Shown here piece after piece: positions 1 to 11,919 of a DNA stretch of 64,000 nt. The stretch covers positions 9,114,001 through 9,178,000 of the forward strand of contig NC_079515.1 in NCBI RefSeq assembly GCF_000801105.2, in the 5' to 3' direction. A model generated the notes under the pieces. That model made no database searches, was not told the DNA's origin, and saw only the letters and a program-made list of their open reading frames with translations. The DNA is from Raphanus sativus. Lineage: Eukaryota; Streptophyta; Magnoliopsida; Brassicales; Brassicaceae. Made by a program: the position numbers and the translations under genes. Numbering within the stretch: the first letter of the stretch is position 1; every line of letters starts with the position of its first letter.

Positions 1-331
1 ACCGAAACTATTTGTAACCAACCCTTTATTATCCCGATCATTATTAAGTATGTTCTAAAGGCTTATTAAATAACAACACGATGCATTGATGAAAAAAATA
101 TTCATGGGAATTCAAAGAAAATCATTTATTATCCGGAGCACTATTATGCACTCTAGGTTTGCTGTTCTAAAGCTTATTATATAATTACAAAGTAGAAAAT
201 TTCAAACAGATTAAAAGAGCCTATAACACACATCATCCAAGTTAAGGCATCAAAAGTACATGAACAAATTAGAAACAAGCAAACAAACAAAAAAAGCAAT
301 ACAAAGATAGGCAAGAGATGAATTCAGCATC

Positions 332-2139
332 TCAGAGCATGTGCTCAAATCCTCCACCTTGATGTGATGGGACTCGACCAACTCCAACATTGTGAACCAG
401 CTGTTGCAGCCACCTCCTCGCGATTTGATCCTCCTGAAAACAAAACAAAACATAACACCACCAAGTTTCAACTAAGTTGCCATCTCGTACACGAACAAGT
501 TCAAAACCCCGAGTCAATGTATGAAAAATGACTTACGCGAAGACAATTGCTGAAGGTCCCATCTCGTAGCGAGTCAGGGAGACAGCTTCCAAGTGCAGCA
601 CAAGCCCTAAGTAATAAACAAGTGACAAAGCTCAAGCATGAAAAAGCCAAACACATCTCTGAGGAAGTTTGTGTTGAGCTAAACAAAACCTTGGGTTGTC
701 TGATAAACGGAGGTAACAACGAATGATATGCTTCAAAAGGCGTGGAGAAGGCTGCTCAACGAGTGACTGAACCATATTTCCCAACACTCTACCAACAGCA
801 AAAAAACGCTCTGCTGTTGTGCAGATGTAATCCATCCCCACGTCATCCAACAAGATCTTTTGAACAATGAATGTCGCAACCTAGCATTATCACAGCAAGT
901 TGATTCTTTAAAAAAAGGCATTAGTGCAAAATGTTATGGTAAGGTTAAAAAGGCTTACAGTTTTGGACAGCTCACTCCCCATCTCCATGGTGCGGAGGCA
1001 CAGAGGAATAATTTCAGTTGAAAGAAGGAAGCTAATGACCTCTGTGTCATCAACCTGGGTAACAGAGTGAAAGGATCTTTCCTTATTTCATACACTAACT
1101 TAGCTAAAAGAAAGATAACCCCATTCATTCAGAAACCAAGAATTTTTAGAGGAAAGGGAGAGGATGGGTTGTACCTTGACAAGAGCACCAATGACACCTA
1201 AGCTAGTAAGGCGCAAGTATTCGAAAGGTCTTGACTTACTCGTTGTATTCAGGAAGGGATAAAGGTACAATGGGATGTGAGCTGTGTGCATAAGAAGAAC
1301 AAACAGACCAAAGATGATATGATAAGACCTTTCAATTGGCACAGAGCATTATTTGTATAGAGAGAGCCTAATGAGAAGAACAAGAACATTATTATTACCC
1401 TTGAGAAATAACATCCTCGTGTCGGAATGAGATGCTACGCACTGCAAGATTCGGAACAAGAAGAAGAAAAGAAGCGCATCAGGAAAACGGAAAATATCAA
1501 TGTGATGTGAGAAAAGAGAATCAATCATTCGACCTGAAGAAGGGCGAGTGAGTTGCAAACACGGTTGGACTGAGCAGGAGTCAGATTTGGAGGTGCAAGA
1601 ACAGAGTAAATAGACACTATCTCCTGCACCACAATAAAGCAATCAGATCAGACCACACTAACATATAAGCATTTTGCTAAGTAACTTTCACTTGGATAAA
1701 ATAAAATTAAAAAAAAAAAAAGAATCCTTTTTTTTAGCAATCCGCAGACTCGATAAAGTAGATTGAAGTGATTACCTGTAACAAGGCGGCAATGGTACCG
1801 AAAGAGTTCCACAAGAGAGGCGCCAAATCCTGAAATAGTTCTCTTTTCTACGAAAAAAACAACAACCAAAACTAATTAAGAGACACTGAGATCATATCAT
1901 GGAAACCCTAGCTCTTGTTTCTCGAATCTCAGACCAAAGAGAAAAGGACAGCCAATAAAAATCGATACCTTGGAAAGCTCGAGAAGAGCATTTTCTCTGA
2001 GTTCAGGATTGCTGAGATCGAGAACCAACTGCTCTGCCGATGCCAAGTTTCGATCTTTGTTCGCCGCCGGAGCTCCGACCGACGTGCTGGGACCACCGAA
2101 AGGAGTGCCCATGGAGAGAGATGGAGGCAGATTAGCCAT
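332..2139 (-). CDS. CNOT9 / Rcd1-like subunit of the CCR4-NOT complex, nine exons
   Basis: This is the armadillo-like CNOT9 (RQCD1/Caf40) scaffold subunit of the CCR4-NOT deadenylase, which acts in mRNA decay and translational repression. On the minus strand I read exons 2139-1969, 1847-1776, 1623-1534, 1441-1399, 1281-1175, 1054-959, 880-690, 606-537 and 433-332. All junctions are GT-AG and in frame, and the product is 313 residues. Recognisable blocks are [20 protein letters not shown] (about residues 31-50), the central [20 protein letters not shown] and [20 protein letters not shown] stretches, and the C-terminal [19 protein letters not shown] codon opens the frame 9 bases further upstream, but the first ATG, at 2139, fits the family's MANLPPSLS start. 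The length matches the Arabidopsis protein (about 311). By order it is the At3g20800 counterpart. No lesion is visible. Confidence 0.95.
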
Positions 2140-2369
2140 TTGTTCCACCAGATTCGATTAGTTCTCTCTCGCTTTCTCGTAGGTTTTGCACCTTTCTCTC
2201 GAGTTCGGTTTTGTTTCTTCTCTCCTCTCCTCTTCTGTTCTGTTCTGTTCTGTGTGTATTTTTGGAAATGACAGTTTAGGCCCTTGTTCTTTCTTCCCTT
2301 TTTCGTCTTTCTTTTTTTTCCCAAACTACTCAACCCCGTGATTTCTTCTTTGGAGTAATTTAACTCTAT

Positions 2370-2420
2370 GTATACCATTTTAACTTTGTGTTCAAAAAAA
2401 AAAGTATACCATTTTAACTT
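2370..2420 (+). repeat. Micro-insertion with 17 bp target duplication
   Basis: The 17 bp word gtataccattttaactt occurs at 2370-2386 and again, perfectly, at 2404-2420. Between them are only 17 bases: TGTGTTC followed by ten A. The layout is that of a retroposon (short 3' stub, A tail, target duplication) with almost no body left. Confidence 0.7.
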
Positions 2421-2782
2421 GAGCGAATAATGTTTTTTCCTTGTACTCATCAGTAAATTTGTTTACAAAATAGTGAAAGTTTAATATCACCTAACATATT
2501 AAACGATAAAATAATGATACTGGGTGTTTTTTTGATAAGAATATTTACATCGTTTAGAAACGGTGGTGAGTTTCTTAAAAAAAAGAAAATTAAAAAGTAC
2601 TTTTGTTAAAACAAATCAGCTGATTATTAAAAGCCAAACCTCCTAAAAGAGCAAAAACATTTTTTATGATAAAAGAGCGCACAATGAAGAAAATATCTAA
2701 AATAATTTTTATTAAAAATTAAAAAACTATTATATTTTAAATAAAGAATATATTTAGTATAAAATTATTTTTAATTTTTAAA

Positions 2783-2984
2783 TCAATACTATTAAAATAG
2801 GAACATATCCTATTGATATATGTATAGTCAAACTATTTTAATAGTATTGATTAAAACATCTTATAAAAGAAATATAATTTAAAAAATACAAATATGAATG
2901 AAAACACAATATAAAAAATAAATTTCTGAAAAAATATAAAACAAAAAAATAAATCCGTCCTCTTAAGGACGGATCATAATCTAG
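2783..2984 (+). mobile_element. Mini-Helitron (202 bp)
   Basis: The element starts with TCAATACTATTAAAATAGG after a host A and ends in CTAG before a host T. A short stem (CCGTCCT / AAGGACGG, 2955-2972) lies about ten bases before the 3' end. These are the Helitron signatures: 5' TC, 3' hairpin plus CTRR, insertion between A and T, no target duplication. It is non-coding and must rely on an autonomous copy. The same termini recur at 61985-62187. Confidence 0.75.
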
Positions 2985-5215
2985 TTTATCATTTAAAATT
3001 TAATACCTTGGATCATAAATTTTAGATGTTAAACCCTAATTTTCAAATTTTAATTTTATTTTCCCTGAAAAATAAATTTTAAATCCAAATTAAGTAACCC
3101 TAAAATATGTTTTCTTTAAAAAAAACATAATTTGTCATTTTTCTTCCGGTATATTGTTATGATATATACTTGTTAAACACTATAAGTAAGTGTTTCTCAT
3201 CATTAATTAAAAGAGACATCTGGTAGAAAAGTATCTCTGGTAAAAATTTTTCTATGCAAAGAACTGGTTCATGTTTCTTGTTATTTAGTTCTTTTTCTTT
3301 AATAATCAGATAATATATGAAATTAGTATCGTCGTTTGGTCTAATGACATGAAATGAAATTACGGTATTAATTAATTTGGAATAGGACATTCTGTAGTAA
3401 TAATACACACTCGATAACTCTTTCTTCTTTAGAGAGAGAAAATATATTCATCCCTCTTATAAAATTAGAATCATCAGGAAAGAGATGGAATCATAGTCCT
3501 TTTTTTTGTTTGTAATATATTCAATATTTGACCAACTCTCTTTGTTCCAGTAGCAGATTTTGTTTTACAATTGGAAATTTTTGTAGGGTTCTTCAACTGA
3601 ATCGGAGTTGTTCTTCATGTTTTAAGTTTTTCCCGACTCTAGGTGAAAGATAATAAACTTCGATCATATTTTGATCGATCTAGTCTCTATCCTTCTTTCT
3701 ATATCTTTCTAAGACTCTTTCGATTTATTGAAGTAGCCTCATCCTGTTGAATTTTAGAGGTGTTATTTATTGTCTGATGGTTATGCTTAGCTATTCAATT
3801 TCCAGAAATAAATATTTACGATTAAAATCATATAAGGTTTCTGTTCGAAATTGAATCAGTTAAAGTTATAAATTCAGCTTTATTGGTTATGGGACAGACT
3901 TAGATGAATCATAGTTTTCTGTTGAAAACGTTCTGGTAAAGCTTTGTTACAATCTATCAAATCTCTCGGCTTTTAATTCCAGCGGACATGAAGGCTCCTT
4001 TCATCCTTGATGGCGACATGAAAGAAGGATCATACAAGTAGGTTTGCTGAAGTTTGGTGGTGAAACTAAGGTAAACTCTGTAAATCTGCCAACTTTGTCG
4101 GTGTTGATATAATACAAGATCGAGGATGCATACTAAGAGCATATCTAAAAATAGTATCTAGTTTAGAGTTTTGCATATTTGAAGTTTGTGTTCTTTTTCA
4201 GAAGTAAAATTTCAGACTCAACGTCAAAATTATTTGTAATTTACTCTATATAATCTTTATATTTGTCATAACTAATGTAGATCAATAATTTTTTTATAAA
4301 TAACTAGAACATATATATATAACATATTACAACAATATTAATTAATAAAATCATATACTACAATATAAAATAATACATAAAAATACATAATTAAATATTA
4401 AAATACAAAAAAAAATATCACATCATTCCCTAAAATTATTTCTGTAATGCTCCATCTTCGATTACACAAAATTTGTTGGAGAATATTTTAGAGATTTTGG
4501 AGGTTTGGGAGAAAATTTACCAGACCATTAGTGTTGTTGTAATATATAAATGTGTGTCATAATTTTTTTTTTATGTACCTTTTAAAAAAACAAATTTATT
4601 GTTTTTTTATAATATTCGTGCTGTATAATTATAGTTTTAAAACAATATATATTTTATTTTATTTTATTTCCTGTGTAAAACTTGAATTTATAAAAGTAAA
4701 TATGAAATAATTATGAGATATAGAAAAATTAAAAATTAAAACGACAAATAAAAAATATTTAAGAATCATAAATGTGATGTGTAATTAATTGTAAAGATCA
4801 AAATAAAAATAAAAAATGAAATTTCAAAAATAAAATTTTGAGTAGCGAAATTTCAAATACGAATTTTCACTTTTCAAAACTAAATTTAAAGTTTTGAAAA
4901 GTTTTCTAGACAAAAAAAATTATATTTGAAGTTATATAATTTTTTTGAAAATGCTCCGACAAGTGTAGCAGTAAACCATCGATCCTCTTGACGTGTGGCC
5001 TCTTACGTGCACAACTTGCAGAAAGTTCATATCAGTAAATTGGATTTGGGCTTTTAGTTTAATATAAGGCCTATTTAGGTGAATATACAAAACATTCTCG
5101 GTAATTAGCTATCTATGCAGATTTTAAAAGTATTTGCAGATGTGGTTAATCGTTGGTATTGGTATGCCAATAAAACCCTCAGCTGCGTTTCATGCACCAA
5201 AGCCATTTACTGTGG

Positions 5216-5284
5216 CCGGATTTTGTTTAGACTGAATAATAACATCAGTTGACCGGATTTTGTTTAGACTGAATAATAACATCA
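5216..5284 (+). repeat. Tandem duplication, period 37 bp
   Basis: A 32 bp word beginning ccggattttgtttagactga is present at 5216-5247 and again, identical, at 5253-5284. Five bases (gttga) separate the copies. It is a recent local duplication. Confidence 0.85.
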
Positions 5285-5379
5285 TTCGCTCATGTCATCA
5301 TCACATTGCAAACCTTAGAACGTAATGGTAGTTATATTACAAACTTTATTTTACTGATATGGTGCTATGTCATCATCAA

Positions 5380-5960
5380 TCATCCACATAAACAACTCGG
5401 AGACGTACTCATCGAGTTGACTCGGTTGCTCCACCGTGTCACCATCCAGTTTGTATACATCTCTAGGGACCCACATCTCTCTCTAATATTTTTTCGCGGA
5501 TCCACATCACATAGTTCCATCTGTGGGATCGGATTCTGCATCATCATCATCAAAAGGAATAAAGAGATCATTAATGAATCTTTCTTTAGATCGAAATACA
5601 CAGAAACATCTCAGATTTAAGTCATTTTTCAGACAAGAAGAGAGCTCTGTCAAACAGATTTCAAATAAGAATCTATCAATAGATTATTGTGTAAACGCTA
5701 CTTCCAAAAAGTAGATCTAGAAAAATAAAGTGTTATAGAGCAAGTGAGAAAGAAACAATTATTTTTCCGAGAAAATCTAAGAAAGAAAAAAAGAATCTGG
5801 TGAAATGATTTACGGAAAAAAAGAATAAGAAATGGTGAGAGAGAGTTTGGTGCTTACTTGGTTTCTCATCTTCACCAGCCAAGCTTCTGCAACTATGGCG
5901 AAAGAAAAAGTGGAGTAGAACAGAGAGAACGATGAGAGATGAGTATAAGAGAGAGTGCCA
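5380..5960 (-). other. Possible decayed gene, minus strand
   Basis: Read on the minus strand, about 5380-5470 gives a protein-like run including [20 protein letters not shown]. Stop codons lie just upstream in that frame, around 5500-5520. Further up, near 5890-5860, is an ATG followed by a good splice donor (AAG|TAAGCA context). This looks like exons of a broken gene whose family I do not recognise. It could also be a chance open stretch. Confidence 0.25.
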
Positions 5961-6199
5961 TGAGAGAGAAATAGATTAATAGTAGGGGCATCTATGGAAT
6001 TATGAAATGTTCAACAGTGGTTTTCCATATACCTAATTAAGTTTAGTTTCATAGGTATGCAGTGCAAATTCCCTTAATATAATTTACGGGTTTGTAATTG
6101 ATAGGAGAAGAGAATTTATAAACTTACTTGTAAAATTTTCTATTGGGCATTTTCAATGAAAATAAATATTGATAAAAAGACATTATGTAGTAATTTTTA

Positions 6200-6438
6200 C
6201 TCCTTCTGTTTCGTATTACTTGTCATTCTAGATTTATGCACACAGATTAAGAAAATATTTATTTTTACATATTTTTAAAATAAAAACACTATTACCAATA
6301 CACCTAACCATATATCAACCAATAGAAAAATAGAGTAGAGAATATTGTCAATAAATTTTTCATTGAAAACCGAAAACGATACTTATTTTGAAACGAAAAT
6401 TCTACTCTAAAACGACAAGTAATTCGAAACAGAAAGAG
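6200..6438. mobile_element. Mariner-type MITE (239 bp)
   Basis: The terminal inverted repeats are CTCCTTCTGTTTCG at the left and its near complement at the right, ending CGAAACAGAAAGAG. TA flanks both sides (6198-6199 and 6439-6440). A copy of exactly the same length with closely similar interior lies at 30564-30802. Confidence 0.75.
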
Positions 6439-6879
6439 TAATTAATAAATATTTTTTTGTTAATACTCTATAAGTTTTATATTATATGATATTTTACCTT
6501 AATATACATATATCACATAAACTATATTTTAAAACTAATTTATTTATAATTAGTTACACGGTTTTAATAAAATTAAAGCTATAAAACTATGCAAACATCC
6601 TATATTAGTAATACTATGAAACAAAAGAACTTTTTAAAATATCATTTATATTGAAACAAAAGGAGTATCATTTTGAGACCTCAAGTTGGAGCAAAAGCCT
6701 ATAAAATTAGTGTACCAGGCACTAACAACAAGAGAATAAGAAAAAAAACAAGAAAGAATTAGCTAAGATTATACTCATAAAAGAGTAGGCGTCTAAAACA
6801 AGATGTGATATGGACTTGATAAGGGGTCTGAACTTGACCGTTTCTTTGACGTTGTAGGTTATTACTTACGAAGTTAAAG

Positions 6880-7185
6880 TATTTCCAATGTAAACTTTTA
6901 TATTTTTCTCTAAAATAGATATCTCTATTATAAAAGTGGATTTACTCCAATGTATGCCTCTATAATAGAGTAATCTATTTTAGAGGAAAATATAGAGGAA
7001 ATCTACTTTTTGCTTTTATATTTATAGATGAAAATAGTATATCTCTATATTAACCTCTATAAATAGAAAAACTATATTATAGAGACATACATTGGAGTAA
7101 ATCCAACTCTATAATAGAATATTTTTTCTATTTTAAAGAAAACTATATAGATTAAAATAAAGGTGGATTAGAGATGGTCTTACTG
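6880..7185. mobile_element. Nested inverted-repeat MITE
   Basis: The core is a pair of 29 bp inverted arms, 6938-6966 and 7076-7104, containing ttactccaatgtatg and differing at one base. Outside them are AT-rich palindromic blocks (tctattttaga and similar). The right edge reads ggattagagatggtctta. A relative with the ccatctccaatagaac edge lies near 12890-13080. The outer borders are approximate. Confidence 0.5.
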
Positions 7186-7709
7186 AAATGGTTAAATGGA
7201 ATTTTGCATTCCTTACTTTCCGAATCATGTAAATTGTTGTTTGAAAAAGGATCTCTAAGATAGCAATTTTTAAGTTTTTATCACAAAAAAATCCTAAAAC
7301 ATAAAATGACAAAAGTAGCTATTTTTTATTTTAAATTTTTAATTTTTTAATTTTTTGAAATTTGAAATTTTATCTCCAAAACTCATCCCTTAATTTTAAA
7401 ACTAACATAAACTTTTTTTATTAACAAATCCTAACATAAACTTTTGAGAATTATTTTGTGAAAATAAATTGAAAATTACTATGTAAAGATATTTCTCTTT
7501 GATAAATGAATACAAAGATGTCGATCACTTCGTTTTCTTTAGTACGAGTCTTTCAAAAATCTCACAATTTTCTCAAACAGTCGAGGAGAAAATGAGCCAT
7601 TAACTATAAAAAAAGACCACATCGATGAACTAAAGATGCAGTAAAAAGTGAGTGTTGTATGTGATTCCGGACCCCCAACCATGCAAACAAAGCATCAGCC
7701 TAGCTAGAG

Positions 7710-7763
7710 ATTGCAATTTACAAATGTTTTTCCTATATTGCAATTTACAAATGTTTTTCCTAG
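7710..7763 (+). repeat. Tandem duplication, period 27 bp
   Basis: A 27 bp unit containing ttgcaatttacaaatgtttt is present twice in direct succession (starts at 7710 and 7737). Confidence 0.8.
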
Positions 7764-8224
7764 TTGTATTTGAATTTATTTGATTTCGTAGTGTTTTTCT
7801 AGTTATATTCAATGGAACACTTTATTTATGACTATCATGGGTTTGATGTTGATAAATTGTTAAGGTAGTTATCACATGCTGATAAAATCGTTAATGTTTT
7901 GACTCTGATGCCAAAAACCTTTATCACAAACCTAATATGACTTACTGTATTTTGAAATGATTATATGATCAAAAGTTAGCAAACTAGATACTTTGAAGAA
8001 CCAATAGTTTAATTACATCTTCATACAAAAGAGGTTATAATCTTTATAATAATGTATAAGTATACATTTCCGTGTACGTGTTTTGGGAAAACATTTATGG
8101 ACTGATCGAATGTTGATTTTGACTTATACGATCTATCTTGTTTTCAGTTATAACAATGATTTCTTGTCTGTTGCTTAATTGATTATTTTGTCTAATCGTT
8201 TTTCTTATAAAGTTTGAGTCTATT

Positions 8225-8269
8225 AAGAACTAGATAATGGTTGACAAAAAAAAAAAGAACTAGACAATG
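8225..8269 (+). repeat. Micro-insertion with 15 bp target duplication
   Basis: The words aagaactagataatg (8225-8239) and aagaactagacaatg (8255-8269) differ at one base. They flank a 15 base insert, GTTGAC followed by nine A. Confidence 0.65.
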
Positions 8270-9811
8270 TATACACGACACACACGCCCATTTGTCAACA
8301 CCTAGTTCAAAAGAGAGGCATAGAGAAGTGTTTAGTTCGTGTGGAACATCTGCATTTTACAATGGTTTTATTACATATTTAAACAAAATGGATGATAAGT
8401 CGGTAGTCTCGCATAAGATATTTTCAACGTGTCCTAATTCCTAAGTAGTCTTAAAAGAGGGATACTTTGTATATCTAGTTCAGTATAGATAGATCCTTAA
8501 TTAAGCGTTTCTGAAAACTGTTGAGTTCATGCTTTAGTGGCATATGCCTTCTACAAATTACAATGGTTTGGTTACATCTTTAAACGAAATGGAGCGAGGC
8601 TCATTAAGTCTTTGCATATATACATTCTACGCGTATTGGATGTGTGTGTAGTGCTGCAAGTATCTTGTATCCAATGCTAAAAGGTATCTAAAGAAAATAT
8701 CTATGGGAAAATATCATAAAAGCATTGACTATAACGCCACGTCGACTATCACCTAATCGTAAATATCTTTGGAGTTGTTTTCTTCTTCTGCGCTAGGCAA
8801 ATATTTTTTATTCATATAATTCCAAATCTTAGCTTGTTCTACAGGTGTCGCACTGGCTATAACACCACGTCGACTATTAGCTATATGAAAAAGGCATATA
8901 GTATATGTGTCGACAAATATGACGTGCCAGTAATTGCACGTCACATGCTATTCGGCCAATGCGAAAACGACATATCATCAACCGCTTTTCTTTATCAACC
9001 GTGGAAAGTTCTAGAGCATTTGTCGGATATTTATTTCATTGGACCGACCTTTTGTACTTTTAAAAAGCATAACCGAGATTTAATGAACTAATCAATGTAT
9101 CACCACAAAATCATAATGTACCAAAGTAAACACAAACACAACAAATTAGATTAAGTGATTAATACCTACATTTAAATTTATAGTTTTTCAAATGTGATGA
9201 GTATCTTTAAAAACTAAAAACTGAGCTTATTTATATTGTTACTAATAATGTATGTGACACTGAAACACAAACACTAGAAAGCCAGATATGTGCTTTAAGC
9301 ACACTCTAGTTCTATAAATACTTTAAGAATGACAAATTAGTTTTTAATACTGTATAGTATTTTTTTAGAAATGTTAAATAGATATAATTTTACATTCGAT
9401 AATTCTTTATGTTTTATGATAATTTATTAATAGTATTTTTATTTAAATCATAAATCATTTATACGTTACGGTGAATATTTTCTAATTTTTTAATAATATA
9501 TCTAATTATTAACAAAATTATCTTTTAATGTTTGAAACTTAGGTTTTTAGTTTTAGAAGCACTGATAAACTTTTTATTCGAACTAATATATTTTATTAAC
9601 AGTTGACAAAAAAAATGTTAATAAATTTAAAGTCAAACAAATGAAATAAGAAGCTTAAAATGCAAATTAGTTTTGTACGTCAACTGTAAAATATTTTCTA
9701 AATTAAATATTTGGAATGTAAATAGAAAAAGTATAGGGATGATTGCATAGATTACACGATTTTTGAGGGATTTCTCCTCAATTATTCACAAGACGAGAGT
9801 GATAAATACAG

Positions 9812-9819
9812 AAATATCT
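9812..9819 (+). promoter_or_regulatory. Partial evening element upstream of JMJ30
   Basis: AAATATCT is one base short of the full evening element AAAATATCT. It lies about 150 bp before the JMJ30 start codon, in line with two complete copies further downstream. Confidence 0.5.
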
Positions 9820-9839
9820 TGACATCCTAATCATCACTC

Positions 9840-9848
9840 AAAATATCT
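9840..9848 (+). promoter_or_regulatory. Evening element (AAAATATCT) of JMJ30
   Basis: An exact evening element lies about 115 bp before the start codon. It is the binding site of the morning MYB factors CCA1/LHY and of REVEILLE proteins. Arabidopsis JMJ30 is known as a clock-controlled gene repressed by CCA1/LHY through such sites. Confidence 0.75.
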
Positions 9849-9906
9849 TCCCCCCTTTCCCTTTTTCCACTTTTTAGCTCACTTTTCCCCAAACTCACAC
9901 AACTAA

Positions 9907-9915
9907 AAAATATCT
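9907..9915 (+). promoter_or_regulatory. Second evening element (AAAATATCT) of JMJ30
   Basis: This is an exact copy of the nine-base motif about 46 bp before the ATG, probably in the 5' leader or at the transcription start. Two full copies and one near copy within 105 bp make chance unlikely, although the motif is AT-rich. Confidence 0.7.
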
Positions 9916-9960
9916 CAAGACTTTAACCCAAAACCCGACCCGACCCGACCGATCCAGACC

Positions 9961-11919
9961 ATGTCAGGAGCCACCACCGCCGCTTCCTCCGGAAACAACC
10001 ACAGCCTCCATCTCCCGACCCCAACCCTCGACGCCGAGTCGCAGTCCCTCCTGCAATCCATCTCCGCTCAAGGCGGTTACGCCTACGCTCGCATGGCGGC
10101 GCTAGCAGTCGCCGGCGACCGAAGCGCGGCGGAGGCGGCGCGTGATATGGCCTGGGAGCAGCTCCACTCCGGCCCCTGGCACTCCGTTCTCCCCGTCTGG
10201 CGCGACGCCTACTCCATGGCGTGTCTCCGCGTCGCCAAGTTCCACTTCGCCGCCGGGGAGTTCGGGGAAGCCCTCGGCGCGCTCGACATGGGTCTCATCA
10301 TGGGCGGGATGCTTCTCCGCAAGGACCTCCACGACTCTGTGCTCTTGGTCTCCTCCGAGGCTCGCAAGAAGGCCAAGAATAGTCTCCAAGCTTCCGGAGA
10401 AGATTTCAAGGGTGAGAAGTTGGTCCCTGAAGTTCCCGTCGACGTCAATGAGGTTACAAAGCTCAGATCTTGTCGGAAAGTATACTCTTTTGAAGTGTTG
10501 GTTTGGTTACTGAGAGTTTGTTGAATACTTGCAGGTGCTAAAGATTCTACCTTTGAGGTCGTTGAGTAGTGGAAGAGTAGAGAAGAGGTCTGATTTATCT
10601 ATGGAGGGGTTTCTGCGTAATTATTTTCAGACAGGTACGCCTGTTGTTATAACCAATTGTATGGCTCATTGGCCTGCTAGGACCAAGTGGAACCACTTGG
10701 ACTATCTCAACGCTGTCGCTGGTAACCGTACCGTTCCCGTCGAGGTGTGAACTTACTCTACTCATCATTAACATACTTTTAGTTTAGATTGTCAGTGAGT
10801 TGTGATTAGATCAGACTTAGCTGAAAGCTGGTACAAGTTTAAAATGCTATACAGGTGGGGAAAAACTATTTGTGTTCTGATTGGAAGCAAGAGCTTGTGA
10901 CTTTCTCCAAGTTCCTTGAACGGATGAGGACCAATAGATCCACGTCGTCCGTGGAGCCTACTTATCTTGCTCAGCATCCCTTGTTTGACCAGGTATATAT
11001 ATATACCTTTGCATCATCATATACTGATTACTGAACCTATGGCTTATTGGCTTAACATGGCTGTGTGGGGCAGATAAATGAACTGAGAGGTGATATATGT
11101 ATTCCTGATTACTGTTTTGTCGGTGGAGGGGAACTCCAGTCTCTTAATGCTTGGTTTGGCCCGGCTGGGACAGTCACCCCATTACACCATGATCCACATC
11201 ATAATATACTTGCTCAGGTATTTATGGTCTCATATCTTTTTTCCTTAAATGAGCATGGCTTCTTGTCTGTGCTCACTGTCATTTAAGAGGGTGCAGTGTA
11301 TGTTCTTCTCTAAGTGTTTAACGAGCTTCTTCTTCTTTGATGTTCTTGCATAAGAAAAGCCTGATCATCTCGCTGGATTGAAGCCTGATGTCTGAACAAA
11401 ACTAAACTCTTTGTTTGACTAACCAAACAAATCGTTTCGCCTGCAATAAATGTGTTATAGTATACAGGAAGTTTCTTTATTTATGTTTTTTCCTCCTTCT
11501 ATTGAAGTTTTTGGTGTCATCTGTTCTTCAGGTTGTTGGTAAGAAGTATATAAGGCTTTACCCATCCTCGTTGCAAGACGAACTTTACCCTTATTCTGAG
11601 ACAATGCTTTGCAACTCTAGCCAGGTAAGTTTTTTTAATATCATATTCAAATCTGATACCCTTTTTAAACGGAAGCTGAGTCGACTTGATCCTTGTGTCC
11701 AAACCGGGTGGTTTCAAACTTTGGTTGAAGGTTGATCTTGACAACATTGACAAGAACGAGTTCCCAAAGGCGGTGGAGCTAGAGTTTATGGATTGTATCC
11801 TAGAGGAAGGCGAGATGTTGTACATCCCTCCCAAATGGTGGCACTATGTCAGGTCTTTAACAATGAGTTTCTCGGTTAGCTTCTGGTGGAGCAATGAAAC
11901 AGAGTCATCTGATTCGTAG
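9961..11919 (+). CDS. JMJ30: JmjC-domain dioxygenase JMJ30/JMJD5, six exons
   Basis: This is a 2-oxoglutarate/Fe(II)-dependent JmjC protein. In Arabidopsis JMJ30 works in the circadian clock and in H3K36/H3K27 demethylation. The exons are 9961-10452, 10535-10744, 10855-10992, 11074-11217, 11532-11624 and 11731-11919, all GT-AG and phase 0, giving 421 residues against about 429 in Arabidopsis. The N-terminal half (residues 1-180) is alpha-helical and GC-rich. The JmjC core follows. The metal ligands are visible as H318-x-D320 in TPLHHDPHHN and H397 in PPKWWHYVRS, and F/W residues near the end (SVSFWWSNE) fit the fold. The offset of 8 from the Arabidopsis H326 agrees with the shorter N-terminus. 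By order it is At3g20810, next to the CNOT9 gene and divergent from it. Confidence 0.95.

Larger units (their letters stand above)
2985..6199. other. AT-rich intergenic stretch
   Basis: I see no intact gene here. The stretch is AT-rich, with scattered homopolymers, a 37 bp-period tandem duplication (5216-5284) and a possible decayed coding segment (5380-5960), both listed separately. The open frames are short and without recognisable motifs. Confidence 0.6.
6439..9839. other. AT-rich intergenic stretch upstream of JMJ30
   Basis: I see no supportable gene here. It contains a stacked MITE (6880-7185), a short tandem duplication (7710-7763), a micro-insertion (8225-8269) and two related 26 bp words around the ccacgtcgactat core (about 8727-8752 and 8857-8882). 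An open frame at 8834-9091 has no recognisable motif. Confidence 0.6.

Noticed and set aside
8834..9091. Protein gene of 85 aa
   Set aside because: No recognisable domain, no splice context and AT-rich codon use; nothing separates it from chance.
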